A stretch of 64,000 bases of DNA from contig NZ_MKFI01000002.1 of NCBI RefSeq assembly GCF_001982635.1, forward strand, positions 1 to 64,000. The letters run 5' to 3'. The stretch is from Bradyrhizobium mercantei (GTDB lineage Bacteria; Pseudomonadota; Alphaproteobacteria; Rhizobiales; Xanthobacteraceae). How positions within the stretch are numbered: the stretch's first letter is position 1; each line of letters begins with the position of its first letter. This document shows, in pieces, positions 10,345 to 19,483 of this stretch. Below the pieces are notes generated by a model. It ran no database searches and was not told the DNA's origin. It saw only the letters and a program-made list of their open reading frames with translations. The position numbers and the translations under genes are program-made.

Positions 10345-11313
10345 ATGCGGAAGCTGGTGCTGGCCGTGTTGGCGATGTTGGCATTCACGGGAACCGCATC
10401 GGCGGAAACCTATCCCGCGCATCCGATCACCATCGTGGTGCCGTTCGCGGCCGGCGGCCCCTCGGATGCGATGGCGCGCATCCTCGGCGAGCGCATGAAG
10501 CAGTCGCTCGGCGAGGTGCTGCTGATCGAGAACGTGACCGGGGCGGGCGGCTCGATCGGCGTCGGCCGCGCGGTGCGCGCGGCGCCCGACGGCTACACCA
10601 TCTCGTTCGGCCATCTCGGCACCCATGTCGCCAACGGCGCGATCTACAAGCTCGGTTACGACCTCGTCGCCGACCTCGAGCCGGTGGTGCTGCTGCCGAG
10701 CAATCCGATGATCATCGTCAGCAAGAACGCCGTGCCGGCGAAATCGCTGAAGGAGCTGCTGGAGTGGCTGAAGTCGCGGCCTCAGCCGCCGACCGCGGGC
10801 ACCGCCGGCGCCGGCAGCGGCAGCCACATCGCCGGGCTGTATTTCGAGAACGTCTCCGGCATCAAGCTGCAATACGTGCCATATCGCGGCACCGGGCCGG
10901 CGCTGAACGACCTCGTCGCCGGCCAGATCGACATCATCGTCGACCAGACCTCGAACTCGATCAACCAGGTCCGCGCCGGCAATATCCGCGCCTATGCCGT
11001 CACCGATTCCAAGCGGGTCGCGAACGCGCCCGAGGTTCCAACGGTCGACGAGGCCGGCCTGCCGGGCTTCCACATGACGCTGTGGTCCGGCCTCTGGGTG
11101 CCGAAGGGCACGCCGAAGGAGATCGTGGCCAAGCTCAATGCCGCTGCGGTCCAGGCGATGGCCGATCCGGCCGTGCAGAAGCAGCTCGAGAATTTGGGCT
11201 TGCAGATGCCGCCGAAGGACCAGCTCACGCCGGAAGCGCTCGGCACCTGGCAGAAGGCCGAAATCGCAAAATGGTGGCCGATGATCAAGGCGGCCAATGT
11301 GAAAGTGGATTGA
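10345..11313 (+). CDS. Bug/TctC-family periplasmic binding protein
   Basis: A 322-residue extracytoplasmic solute receptor of the tripartite tricarboxylate transporter class. A Sec signal peptide ends at TASA (residue 20) before ETYPAHPITIVVPF, the family's classic N-terminus. Further signatures are FAAGGPSDAMAR, NVTGAGGSIGVGRAVRAAPDGYT, YVPYRGTGPALNDLVAGQID and a C-terminal KWWPMIKAANVK. An ATG 18 bases upstream is in frame, but the AGGAGG site at 10334-10339 points to this start. No TctA/TctB membrane genes are nearby, so it must work with permeases elsewhere or as a sensor. The ligand is probably a carboxylate. Confidence 0.92.
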   Translation: MRKLVLAVLAMLAFTGTASAETYPAHPITIVVPFAAGGPSDAMARILGERMKQSLGEVLLIENVTGAGGSIGVGRAVRAAPDGYTISFGHLGTHVANGAIYKLGYDLVADLEPVVLLPSNPMIIVSKNAVPAKSLKELLEWLKSRPQPPTAGTAGAGSGSHIAGLYFENVSGIKLQYVPYRGTGPALNDLVAGQIDIIVDQTSNSINQVRAGNIRAYAVTDSKRVANAPEVPTVDEAGLPGFHMTLWSGLWVPKGTPKEIVAKLNAAAVQAMADPAVQKQLENLGLQMPPKDQLTPEALGTWQKAEIAKWWPMIKAANVKVD

Positions 11314-11351
11314 GAAGCAACCAGATTCCGGGTCAGCGAGGGAGGCTTCTC

Positions 11352-11747
11352 ATGAGGAACCTTGTTCTTGCGTGGCTTGCGTCCAGCGTCGCCTTTGCGG
11401 TCGCCTTCGTCGGCTGGATGGTGCCTTGGGCGACGCCGGAAGGCGTGCACATCTTGTACTGGAGCGATTATCTTCGCTTGTTCCTCATGATGCTGGCCGC
11501 AGCACTGGCGTTCCAGTTCGTTTACGGCGGCCTCGTCTACGTCATTCTGAGCCGCTTTGGGCTCTGGAGCATCTGGACTGTCGCGTTCGCGTATCTGTTG
11601 CCCGTTTTCATCGTCGATCACTACAGAATCGACACTCCCGGCGAAGCTCGCGCGATGATCGTCTGGCTCGGATTTGCCTGTCTGATCGCAGGCGTCTCAT
11701 GGTTCTTCGCGCGCAGAGAGGTTCGCAGGCCGGCGGACATCCCCTAG
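11352..11747 (+). CDS. Four-helix inner-membrane protein (131 aa)
   Basis: A 131-residue hydrophobic protein with about four membrane segments (5-25, 40-65, 72-92, 103-120) and a basic tail FARREVRRP. GAGGGAGG lies 7-14 bases before the ATG. It follows the Bug protein by 38 bases on the same strand, but its length and sequence do not look like TctB that I can recognise. Function unknown. Confidence 0.7.
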   Translation: MRNLVLAWLASSVAFAVAFVGWMVPWATPEGVHILYWSDYLRLFLMMLAAALAFQFVYGGLVYVILSRFGLWSIWTVAFAYLLPVFIVDHYRIDTPGEARAMIVWLGFACLIAGVSWFFARREVRRPADIP

Positions 11748-11753
11748 CGAGGC

Positions 11754-13958
11754 TCACTGCGCCGGCGCCGCGTTGCTCTCCTGCGTCACGACGGGCTCGC
11801 CGCTCTTGGCGGCCAGCGCTGTGCCGGCGTCCTCGAACCGCACCTGATAGACCGCGAAATTCTCCATGACGCGCTGCACGTAGTTGCGCGTCTCCGAGAT
11901 CGGGATCCGCTCCACCCAGTCGACTGGATCAACGTTGGGATCGCGCGGATCGCCATAGGCCTTGATCCAGTCGCGGACGCGACCGCGGCCGGCATTGTAG
12001 CCGGCAAAGGTCATGATGTGGCAGCCGCGATATTCCGACAGCAGCGCGCTGAGCTCGGCTGCGCCCATCTGGGTATTGTAGACCGGATCGGACACCATCC
12101 GGCTCCAATCATAGCTGACGCCGAAGCGTTTTGCGGTGTCGCGGCCGGCCTCGGGGGTCACCTGCATCAGGCCGACGGCGTTGGCCGCCGATTTGTCGCG
12201 CTGGTCGAACGCGCTTTCGGTGCGGGCGATCGAGTAGGTCATGCTGCGCCCGATATCGGGAGCGATCGGGCTGTGCTTGGGAATGCCGATGACCGGGAAG
12301 GCGTAATGGTCAAAGGCAAAGCCCCGCCCGAGCGCGATCTTGCCGATCTGTAGCATGGCACGGGCATCGTTACGGCGGCCGGTGAGTTCGCCGAGCGCCT
12401 CGAGCATCCCGACATCCGTGCTCTCCTCGGCGAGGTCGGCGGCGAAATAGAGCACGATGTCGGGCTCGCCGATCGCATAGAGCATGTCGGCGGCGCGGAC
12501 GCGCTCGTCGGCCGCCATGCTGCCGGCGCTGGCCGCCGGCGAGGGCGCGCGCAGCTCGACGCCGTCACGGCCGAGCTTGGCCAGCGCGAGCTGACCGTAA
12601 TAGGCGGTCGGGTAGCGCGCGGCGGCCTGGTAATCGGCCCGCATCGCCGCGGAATTGCCAAGCGCCTCGGCGGCGCGGCCGCGCCAATAGGCGGCGCGCG
12701 CCAGAACGGTCGGATTGGTCTGCCCTTCGTCGATATGCGCGAAATGCGCCGCGGCGGTCCTGGCGTCGTTGAGATAACGCAGCGCGATCCAGCCGCGCAT
12801 GAAGTGCATGTCGGAGCGGTAATAGGGGTTGTCCGGCGCCGCCGCGCCCCGGATCACGTCATAGGCCGCCTGGTATTCGCTCTGGTCGAGCAGCTTGCGG
12901 GAGAGGATGCGGCGCTCGCGCCACCACTGGTCGGTGTCCTGCTGCGCCATCGTCTCGGGCGCGGCGGCAATCGTCACGCGCGCCGCATCGTCGATCCTGT
13001 TCTTGGCGAGCAGCCACTGGATCCGGCAGAGCGTATAGCCGAGGTCGCTGCGGGCATCGGAAGGCACGTCGTTGAGCGTGTCCTCGGCCTTGCTGGATTG
13101 CCCGCGAACCGCGCCGCAGGCCTTCACGATGGCGAGCTGATCGCTGCCGAGCCGCTGCGCCGCGCGCCTGGCGGCGGCGAGATCCTTGGCGCCGATCCGC
13201 TTGTCCATGCGCGCACGATGATCGTCGCGCGTGAGCAGGTCCTTGAAGGCGTCGTAGGCGTCATTCTCGGTGCGCTCCAGCAATTCGTCCGAACGCCAGG
13301 CCTCGCGCACCAGCCGCGTAGCGCCGTCACGGTCGCCTTCGGCCAGCAGCGTGCGGGCGAGCGCGAACTTGCCCTTGGCGCTGATCGGCTGATCGAGGGT
13401 GAAGCCGTGCACCGTGGCCGGATCGCTGCGTTCCTGCCACAGCCGCGCTTCGGCCCGTCTGCGCAACAGCGAGACGCTCGGCCAGTCCGGGTTGGCGTTG
13501 ACGAAGGCCGCATAGCGGCTGAACGGCGCATTCGATTCCGAGTGACGCAGCAGGTACCACTCGACGAGCTTGCGCCCGACCGGGTCGGTGATCTTGGCCT
13601 GGATATCGGTCGCGTCGTTGGTCTTGCCCCGGCGCGCAGCGAGGATGGCGTCCCTGATATTGGCGAGGTCGCCGGACAATTGCGGCCCGGCGGGTTTCTC
13701 CGGCTCGGGCGCCTTCTCGGCAGATTTGGAAGGCGCGGATTTGGCCTTCGCGGATTTACGCTTGTCGGCGCCGTGCCTGGCATGCCGGCGCTTGCCGGAG
13801 GCGCTCTCGCGTGCGGCCTTGCCGCCATGCGCCTTCTTGTCCCCGTGGCCGCTCTTGGCCTGGTGCTGGTGATGCGGCTTGGCGACTGCCTGAACGGGAA
13901 GCAGCGCGAGCGCGGCGGCGGTGGCGAAGCACGCCAGCGGACGTAGGCAACGGTTCAT
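11754..13958 (-). CDS. slt: Soluble lytic murein transglycosylase
   Basis: A 734-residue periplasmic muramidase that cleaves peptidoglycan to 1,6-anhydro products. A signal peptide (about 1-27, LACFATAAALALLP...AVAK) is followed by a low-complexity His/Lys/Ser/Ala-rich stretch to about 100. A long superhelical helix-repeat region precedes the C-terminal SLT domain. The catalytic Glu is about E581 in ARTESAFDQ, with AVGLMQVTPEAG and AGYNAGRGRVRDW downstream. A longer frame exists upstream, but this ATG starts the signal peptide and has a G-rich ribosome site. The basic low-complexity linker is longer than in E. coli Slt70. Confidence 0.92.
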   Translation of the reverse strand: MNRCLRPLACFATAAALALLPVQAVAKPHHQHQAKSGHGDKKAHGGKAARESASGKRRHARHGADKRKSAKAKSAPSKSAEKAPEPEKPAGPQLSGDLANIRDAILAARRGKTNDATDIQAKITDPVGRKLVEWYLLRHSESNAPFSRYAAFVNANPDWPSVSLLRRRAEARLWQERSDPATVHGFTLDQPISAKGKFALARTLLAEGDRDGATRLVREAWRSDELLERTENDAYDAFKDLLTRDDHRARMDKRIGAKDLAAARRAAQRLGSDQLAIVKACGAVRGQSSKAEDTLNDVPSDARSDLGYTLCRIQWLLAKNRIDDAARVTIAAAPETMAQQDTDQWWRERRILSRKLLDQSEYQAAYDVIRGAAAPDNPYYRSDMHFMRGWIALRYLNDARTAAAHFAHIDEGQTNPTVLARAAYWRGRAAEALGNSAAMRADYQAAARYPTAYYGQLALAKLGRDGVELRAPSPAASAGSMAADERVRAADMLYAIGEPDIVLYFAADLAEESTDVGMLEALGELTGRRNDARAMLQIGKIALGRGFAFDHYAFPVIGIPKHSPIAPDIGRSMTYSIARTESAFDQRDKSAANAVGLMQVTPEAGRDTAKRFGVSYDWSRMVSDPVYNTQMGAAELSALLSEYRGCHIMTFAGYNAGRGRVRDWIKAYGDPRDPNVDPVDWVERIPISETRNYVQRVMENFAVYQVRFEDAGTALAAKSGEPVVTQESNAAPAQ

Positions 13959-14259
13959 TCCCTGGTCCCCCCTGAGAAACCATGAGGCACAAACAGAACG
14001 CGTCATACGGCGGCACAACCGCCGCAGATTACCACTACCCTCGATTCTCGAGTGTTAATGCGCCGCAACTCAACAGGGAAAACGCGGCGAAATATGGAAT
14101 ATCACGTGTGGAACCGGAGGGAACCCGGGGATTCACGGGCAGAAAATGGCATTGGGGACCGCACTTTGATGGGTTCCCTGCGGGATGTATGCTCGTTGAA
14201 CGTGTGCCGCGGGGAATGCCGATGTCACTGACAGATCACTTATCGACGGCCGAAGTGTC
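13959..14259. other. Divergent intergenic region, slt and SMP-30 gene
   Basis: About 300 bases between two divergent genes. It is AT-richer than the flanks and should hold both promoters. A 93-codon frame on the plus strand has no recognisable protein character and was not annotated. Confidence 0.5.
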
Positions 14260-15108
14260 ATGACGGCTCGGCTCACGACCATCCTCGACGGCGGCCGCTA
14301 TTTCGAGGGCCCGCGCTGGCATCGCGGGCGGCTCTGGTTCGTCGACTGCATGGCGCGGACGCTGCTCAGCATCGGCCCGTCGGGCGATGTGCGGGAGCAT
14401 GCTGTCGTGACCGACGACACGCCGTGCGGTCTCGGTGTGTTGCCTGACGGTGATATCGTCGTGCTGACGATGTTTCGGAAGCGGCTGCTGCGGTTCTCCG
14501 ATGCGGGGCTGTCGCTCTATGCCGACCTTTCGGAGGTCGCGACAGGCACGATCGACGACATGATCGTCGACGGGCAGGGGCGCGCCTATGTCGGCGATCT
14601 CGGCTTCAATCTGCCGCCGCCGGAAGGCCGCGGCGCGGTGGGCCGGATCATCCTCGTGATGCCCGACGGCGGCGCCCGTATCGTGGCCGACGGCCTGCGC
14701 TTTCCCAACGGCATTGCCGTGTCCTCCGACCATCGCCGGCTCGTGGTTGCCGAAATGGAAGGGGCTGGTCTCGCCGACTACGACATCGCGCCGGACGGCG
14801 GCCTCAGCCTCCGCGGGCGGCTCGGCCGCGTCAACGATCCCGACGGCATCTGCCTCGATGGCGAGGGCGCAGTCTGGGTCGCCTCGTTCACGGAAGATGC
14901 TTTTGTGCGGATCGATCGCACGGGTGTTGAGCGCGCGCGCATCGCGGTACCCGGCCGCCGCGCGCTTGCCTGCGCGCTCGGCGGCGCGGACCGCAGGACG
15001 TTGTTCTGCCTGAGCGCGGAGACATCGTACGAGGAGCTGCGGAAGGGCAAATCGGTGTCGCGGATCGATGTGGTCGAGGTTGACGTGCCGGGAGATGGTT
15101 ATCCCTAG
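14260..15108 (+). CDS. SMP-30/gluconolactonase/LRE family protein
   Basis: A 282-residue six-bladed beta-propeller protein of the SMP-30/gluconolactonase family, whose members hydrolyse sugar-acid lactones with one bound divalent metal. It shows FEGPRWHRGRLWFVD with the metal-ligand Glu, GRAYVGDLGF, GLRFPNGIAVSSD with the ligand Asn, and RVNDPDGICLDGEGAVWVAS with the catalytic Asp region. It lacks a signal peptide, so it acts in the cytoplasm. It overlaps by four bases, tail to tail, with the next minus-strand gene. The exact lactone is unknown. Confidence 0.88.
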   Translation: MTARLTTILDGGRYFEGPRWHRGRLWFVDCMARTLLSIGPSGDVREHAVVTDDTPCGLGVLPDGDIVVLTMFRKRLLRFSDAGLSLYADLSEVATGTIDDMIVDGQGRAYVGDLGFNLPPPEGRGAVGRIILVMPDGGARIVADGLRFPNGIAVSSDHRRLVVAEMEGAGLADYDIAPDGGLSLRGRLGRVNDPDGICLDGEGAVWVASFTEDAFVRIDRTGVERARIAVPGRRALACALGGADRRTLFCLSAETSYEELRKGKSVSRIDVVEVDVPGDGYP

Positions 15109-15287
15109 TCGCTATCCGGGCGAGACGGCTTCTTCTTCCGCTTCTCTTTCTTCTTCAGAATATCAGCCTGGCTTCTGAAGGCGCGGGCGAGCGAGCGCAT
15201 CTGGTTGGCGACGATAGCGTCGGCCGTCGTTGTCGCGACCCGCTCTGCGGTCTGCGCCTGCTTGCGAATTGCCTTGGCCATTTTCAT
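15105..15287 (-). CDS. Small basic protein (60 aa), unknown
   Basis: A 60-residue, strongly basic protein: a helical N-terminal part (AIRKQAQTAERVATTTADAIVANQMRSL... in its middle) and a lysine-rich tail KKKEKRKKKPSRPDSD. It could bind nucleic acid, but no family was recognised. ATG codons at 15287 and 15281 are both possible starts. Its stop overlaps the stop of the SMP-30 gene. Confidence 0.55.
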   Translation of the reverse strand: MKMAKAIRKQAQTAERVATTTADAIVANQMRSLARAFRSQADILKKKEKRKKKPSRPDSD

Positions 15288-15399
15288 GACAGAGCAAATC
15301 CGGCGACGCCGCTCTGGTTCCAGCGCGTGCGCCGGCAGCTTTCGGTCTTGAATTGCGTTCTCGTTTCGTTCATAGTGAGGTGCCCGGGAGTATGCCGCC

Positions 15400-15537
15400 A
15401 TGGACGCCGAGCGAGACCGCGAAATCATCAGGCTGTGGAACGAGCTGCGCCGGCTGCAGCGCGAGGGACGTCCGACGGCGCTGCTGGTCCGCCGGATCGA
15501 GCAGGCGCTGGCGGCACGGGAGCAGGAGGCGGCCTGA
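15400..15537 (+). CDS. Small charged helical protein (45 aa), unknown
   Basis: A 45-residue ORF, MDAERDREIIRLWNELRRL at the N-terminus and a Glu/Ala/Arg-rich helix after it. It has an amphipathic pattern and high-GC3 codons as in neighbouring genes. GGTGCCCGGGAG just upstream offers a weak ribosome site. Too short for a family call; possibly a small regulatory or DNA-associated protein. Confidence 0.45.
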   Translation: MDAERDREIIRLWNELRRLQREGRPTALLVRRIEQALAAREQEAA

Positions 15538-15565
15538 CCGCTCGCCGCCTCGCTCGAAAACGCCT

Positions 15566-16924
15566 CTAGCGTCCGCCGTCCGGCCCCATCACCAGGTTGG
15601 GCAGCGCGGTCGAGATCTCCGGGAAGAAGCAGAGCATCAGCACGGCGAACATCATCAGCAGCACGAACGGCAGCGTGCCCCAGATCACCTCGCTCAAGGG
15701 GATGTCGGGCGCGACGTTGCGGATGACGAAGATGTTGAGCCCGACCGGCGGGTGGATCAGGCCCATCTCCATCACGATGGTCATGACGACGCCGAACCAG
15801 ATGATGTCGAACTCGGCGGCACGGAGCGGCGGCAGGATGATCGGCGCAGTCATCAGGATGATCGAGACCGGCGGCAGAAAGAAGCCGAGCACGATCACCA
15901 TCACGAGGATCGCAAACAGCAGCTCCCAGCGCGGCAGATGCATCGCGACGATCGCTTCCGCCGCCGACTGCGAGATGTGCAGGTAGCTCATCACGTAGGA
16001 ATAGAGCAGCGACATGCCGATGATCAGCATCAGCATGGTGGATTCGCGGATGGTCGATTTCAGGATCGGCGACAGGTCGCTCGGCTTCCACACGCTGTAG
16101 ATCACCGCGATCAGCCCGAGCGCCAACAGGCCGCCGAGGCCGGCGGTTTCCGACGGCGTGGCATAGCCGCCATAGAGCGCGATCATCACGCCGGTCAACA
16201 GCAGCACGAACGGGATCACGCGCGGCAGCGCGCTGAAGCGCTCGGCCATGGTGAACTCGTCGCGCTGCAGGATCGCGGCGTCCTTGCCGGTCGCGTCATA
16301 GGCCGCCTTGGCCATGGCGTATTCCTTGCGGAAGCGGAACACGGCGTAGAAGCCGAACAACGACACCAGCAGCAATCCGGGGCCGATGCCGGCGAGGAAC
16401 AGCCGGCCGAGCGATTTCTCGGCGGCGACCGCGAACAGGATCATCGTGATCGAGGGCGGCAGCAGGATGCCGAGCGTGCCGCCGGCGGCGATGATCCCCG
16501 CGGCAAAGCCGCCGGAATAGCCGCGCTTGCGCATCTCGGGAATGCCGGCCGAGCCGATCGCCGAGCAGGTCGCGGGCGACGAGCCGGCCATCGCCGCGAA
16601 CAGGGCGCAGGCGAAGACGTTGGCGACGCCGAGGCCGCCGGGCACCCGGTGCAGCCAGGCGTGCAGCGCCGAATAGAGATCCTGGCCGGCGCGCGACTTG
16701 CCGATCGCCGCGCCCTTCAGGATGAACAGCGGGATCGACAGCAGCGTGATCGAGGCCATCTCCTCGTAGACGTTCTGCGTCACCGTATCGAGCGAGGCGG
16801 CGGGCATATAGATCGCCATGAAGACGACTGCGACCGCGCCGAGCGCGAATGCGATCGGCATGCCGGAGAACATCGCAAACAGGGTGGCAAGCCCGTAGGA
16901 GATACCAATACCAAACACGGTCAT
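15566..16924 (-). CDS. dctM: TRAP transporter large permease (DctM)
   Basis: A 452-residue, roughly 12-segment ion-transporter-superfamily protein that drives sodium- or proton-coupled uptake of a carboxylate delivered by DctP. Family landmarks are GMPIAFALGA at the start, SIPLFILKGAAIGKSRAG, FAAMAGSSPATCSAIGSAGIPEM and LGILLPPSITMILFA. The annotated start (ATG 16924) overlaps the DctQ stop as ATGA; the frame continues further upstream only as an overlap artefact. It is the third gene of a dctP-dctQ-dctM operon. Confidence 0.95.
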   Translation of the reverse strand: MTVFGIGISYGLATLFAMFSGMPIAFALGAVAVVFMAIYMPAASLDTVTQNVYEEMASITLLSIPLFILKGAAIGKSRAGQDLYSALHAWLHRVPGGLGVANVFACALFAAMAGSSPATCSAIGSAGIPEMRKRGYSGGFAAGIIAAGGTLGILLPPSITMILFAVAAEKSLGRLFLAGIGPGLLLVSLFGFYAVFRFRKEYAMAKAAYDATGKDAAILQRDEFTMAERFSALPRVIPFVLLLTGVMIALYGGYATPSETAGLGGLLALGLIAVIYSVWKPSDLSPILKSTIRESTMLMLIIGMSLLYSYVMSYLHISQSAAEAIVAMHLPRWELLFAILVMVIVLGFFLPPVSIILMTAPIILPPLRAAEFDIIWFGVVMTIVMEMGLIHPPVGLNIFVIRNVAPDIPLSEVIWGTLPFVLLMMFAVLMLCFFPEISTALPNLVMGPDGGR

Positions 16925-17475
16925 CGACGCGCGCCACCAGTCAGCGGAATGAGGATCTGCAAAAGCAGCTGGATGCAGAGCAGCGTCATGCCCAGCGCCA
17001 TCAGCCCGTAGGGGATGGCAAGCGGCGGCGACCACATCGAGTTGGACACCTGGCCGTCGACATAGGCCTCGTGCGCCAGCGTCCAGGATTTCCAGGCGAA
17101 GAAGGTGCAGAACGCGAAGCTTGCGACATCGACCAGCCACAGCCGGATGCTGTTGGCGCGCGGCGAGAGCAGGCCGACGAACGCCTCGATGCTGACATGG
17201 CCGCGCTGGCTTTGCACATAGGCCGAAGTCATGAAGGTCGCGCCGACCAAGAGGAACACGGCGGCTTCGTCCTGCCAGTAGTTCGGGCTGTGAAACAGGG
17301 CGCGGCCGAGCACGCTGTAGCTCAGGATCACGCAGGCCGCGATCAAGGCCAGCGCGGCGAACACCACGATGATGTTGTTGCAGACGGACAGCGCCCGCCC
17401 GAGCATGGCCACGGGGCTGTTGCCCGTGGCCATGCTCGCGGTTTCGGCTTGATCCGCGACCGGACCATGCATCAT
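16921..17475 (-). CDS. dctQ: TRAP transporter small permease (DctQ)
   Basis: A 184-residue protein with four membrane helices, the small TRAP permease needed with DctM. Visible features: first helix IIVVFAALALIAACVILSYS, then NYWQDEAAVFLLVGATFM with the usual conserved W/E before helix 2, then RGHVSIEAFVGLLSPRA. Both ends overlap neighbours by four bases (ATGA junctions with dctP and dctM), indicating translational coupling. Confidence 0.92.
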   Translation of the reverse strand: MMHGPVADQAETASMATGNSPVAMLGRALSVCNNIIVVFAALALIAACVILSYSVLGRALFHSPNYWQDEAAVFLLVGATFMTSAYVQSQRGHVSIEAFVGLLSPRANSIRLWLVDVASFAFCTFFAWKSWTLAHEAYVDGQVSNSMWSPPLAIPYGLMALGMTLLCIQLLLQILIPLTGGARR

Positions 17476-18494
17476 GCGGCGACGTCGCTTGCGAGCTTCA
17501 GCAGGTTGGCGGCGGTCGCCGTCTTGGCGCCGTAGTCCTTCCAGGCGGTGTCGCGCGCGATGTCGCGCCACTTGCCGACGGTCGCGGCGTCGAGCGCGCT
17601 GACCTTCGCGCCAGCCTTCTCATAGACCTTGGCGACTTCGGCATCGTCGTCCTGCGCGCCCTTGCGGCCGAAGGCCTCGAGCTCGGTGCCGACGGCGAGG
17701 ATGATGTCCTGCTGGTTCTTCGGCAGCTTGTCGAAGATCGCCTTCGACATCATCAGCGGCTCCAGCATGAACCAGTAGGAGGCGCCGGCGCCCGAGGTCA
17801 GCGACTTCGCGACCTCCTCGAGGCGGAACGAGATCAGGCTGGTGGAGGAGGTGATGCCGGCATCGCAGGCGCCGGTCTGCATCGCGGCGTAGATCTCGTT
17901 GGAGGGTACCGAGAGCACGGCGGCGCCGGCGGTCTGCAGCACCATGTCCATCTCGCGCGAGCCGCCGCGCACCTTGAGGCCCTTGGCGTCTTCTGGCGCC
18001 ACGATCGCCTTGGAGCGGCTGGCGACGCCGCCGGCCTGCCAGACCCAGGAGATCAGCAGAATGCCCTTGTCGGCCAGGAAGTCGGTCAATGCCTTGCCGA
18101 CCGGCTCCTTCTTCCAGCGCAGGCCCTGGTCGTAGGTCGTGACGAGGCCCGGCATCAAGCCGATATTGGTCTCCGGCAACTCGCCGCCGGCATAGGGCAT
18201 CGGATAGAGGCTGAGGTCGAGCGCGCCCTTGCGCATCGCCGAGAACTGCGCGTTGGTCTTGATCAGCGAGGAGTTCGGGTAGATCTCGGCGGTGAGGTCG
18301 CCGCCGGAGCGCTTGGCGACCTCGGCTGCGAACATCCGGCACAGCCGGTCGCGGAAGTCGCCCTTGTCGATGGTGCCGCCGGGGAACTGGTGCGAGATCT
18401 TCAGCGTGGTCGCGGCATGCGCGGTCCCAATGCCCATCCGCAGGACGGCGGGCGCGGCGAAGGCGGAAGCGAGGACGTGGCGGCGTGTGAGCAT
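17472..18494 (-). CDS. dctP: TRAP transporter substrate-binding protein (DctP), Tat-type signal
   Basis: A 340-residue periplasmic receptor of a TRAP uptake system. The N-terminus MLTRRHVLASAFAAPAVL with a twin arginine suggests Tat export, with cleavage after TAHA. Mature-protein signatures include LKISHQFPGGTIDKGDF, LKVRGGSREMDMVLQTAGAA (the conserved carboxylate-binding Arg lies in KVRGG) and SLISFRLEEVAKSLT. It is the first gene of the operon. The nearby SMP-30 and dgo genes hint at a sugar-acid ligand, which is only inference. Confidence 0.93.
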   Translation of the reverse strand: MLTRRHVLASAFAAPAVLRMGIGTAHAATTLKISHQFPGGTIDKGDFRDRLCRMFAAEVAKRSGGDLTAEIYPNSSLIKTNAQFSAMRKGALDLSLYPMPYAGGELPETNIGLMPGLVTTYDQGLRWKKEPVGKALTDFLADKGILLISWVWQAGGVASRSKAIVAPEDAKGLKVRGGSREMDMVLQTAGAAVLSVPSNEIYAAMQTGACDAGITSSTSLISFRLEEVAKSLTSGAGASYWFMLEPLMMSKAIFDKLPKNQQDIILAVGTELEAFGRKGAQDDDAEVAKVYEKAGAKVSALDAATVGKWRDIARDTAWKDYGAKTATAANLLKLASDVAA

Positions 18495-18830
18495 GGTTCT
18501 TCCCCTAGGAGAGCTTCTTGAGTGGCTGCTAGGCCGGTGCGGAGCTTCAGCTTAGCCGTTCTTCGCGTGAATATACTCTAGTCTGATAGTTCGAGGCGCC
18601 CTGATAGTGCGAGCCGATACGTGGCCGCAAGTCCTTGCGTTCACGTCTTGCCGTTGCTGCGGCGCACACTGCCGCGTCGCCACGCAACCTTCGCGCGACT
18701 CCGCCTCGGGCGTGCGCGGCACGATGGCTCAAGAATTTGTTATTGGAGGTAACAACGGGCGGCGCAAGTGCGTCGAGGAGAGAGCGGCAAGTCGTCGCGC
18801 TCACATTCGACCACACAAGGGATCATCATC
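18495..18830. other. Intergenic region upstream of dctP and of the MxKDx gene
   Basis: About 335 bases between divergent genes. It is AT-richer in the middle (around 18570-18600) and near 18740. It should contain both promoters. I see no supported gene. Confidence 0.5.
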
Positions 18831-19070
18831 ATGACCACCAAGACCCGCCTCGGCCTCACTGCCGCGCTGCTCTCGTTTAGCCTCGCGCTGGCGCCCGCCG
18901 CCTTCGCTCAGGACAAGATGGGCAAGGATGACGCGATGAAGAAGGACACGATGTCCAAGGATTCGATGTCCAAGGATGCCATGAAAAAGGACGATGGCAT
19001 GAAGAAGGGCGACGCCATGAAGAAGGACGACGGGATGATGAAGAAAGATGACGGCATGAAGAAGAACTGA
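18831..19070 (+). CDS. Pentapeptide MxKDx repeat protein, exported
   Basis: A 79-residue protein: Sec signal peptide (about 1-26, ending APAAFA) followed by imperfect tandem repeats MKKDD, MSKDS, MSKDA, MKKGD, MMKKD to the end. This is the MxKDx pentapeptide repeat protein family, small periplasmic proteins of unknown role, rich in Met, Lys and Asp and so possibly metal-binding. The repeats are about 10 units, three of them exact or nearly exact at the DNA level. A hairpin follows the gene. Confidence 0.85.
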   Translation: MTTKTRLGLTAALLSFSLALAPAAFAQDKMGKDDAMKKDTMSKDSMSKDAMKKDDGMKKGDAMKKDDGMMKKDDGMKKN

Positions 19071-19094
19071 CCGCCGCCACCGCTCATCGTCGGC

Positions 19095-19117
19095 AGGCCC
19101 GCCGTCATGGCGGGCCT
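19095..19117. terminator. Hairpin between convergent genes
   Basis: Perfect 9-bp stem AGGCCCGCC / GGCGGGCCT with a GTCAT loop, placed between the MxKDx gene and the convergent DUF6481 gene. There is no long T tract on either side, so it may work as a weak bidirectional terminator. Confidence 0.65.
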
Positions 19118-19126
19118 GGTTGCGCC

Positions 19127-19483
19127 TCAGCGCTTCTTCTTGCCGCGCTCCTTGCGCGCCGCGTAGCGGGCGTCACGCTTGGCCTTCTGCTCGGCGAGCA
19201 GCGCCTCCTCGCGAGCGGATTCCTCTTCCTTTTCGCGCGCAATGCGCGCGGCCTCGGCCGCGGCGGCTTCTTCGGCGAGTCGCTTCTGCTCGGCCTTCTC
19301 GGCTTCACGGGCTTCCTTGGCCTGGGTGCGGCGCGCAGCGATTGCCGCGCGCTCCTCGGCCCGCGCCTTCACAGTGGGATCGTCGGCGCCCGGCTGGGCG
19401 CGAAACTTGTTGAGGAGGTTTTGCCGCGCCTGCAGGGCCGCCTTTTGGCGGTCGGCAAAACCCGGTTCCTTGAAGCCACTCAT
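19127..19483 (-). CDS. DUF6481 family protein
   Basis: A 118-residue, highly charged, almost wholly helical soluble protein that I match to DUF6481. The conserved N-terminus is MSGFKEPGFADRQKAALQAR. A long Ala/Glu/Arg coiled-coil-like stretch follows (about 45-105), and the tail is ARKERGKKKR. Function unknown in the family; composition suggests nucleic-acid or ribosome association. It is convergent with the MxKDx gene. Confidence 0.8.
   Translation of the reverse strand: MSGFKEPGFADRQKAALQARQNLLNKFRAQPGADDPTVKARAEERAAIAARRTQAKEAREAEKAEQKRLAEEAAAAEAARIAREKEEESAREEALLAEQKAKRDARYAARKERGKKKR

Noticed and set aside
13982..14263. 93-codon plus frame before the SMP-30 gene
   Set aside because: No protein-like pattern, lies in the divergent promoter region.
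15353..17011. 552-codon plus-strand frame rich in D, H, R and Q
   Set aside because: Antisense to the TRAP large permease, and the residue composition is typical of shadow frames.
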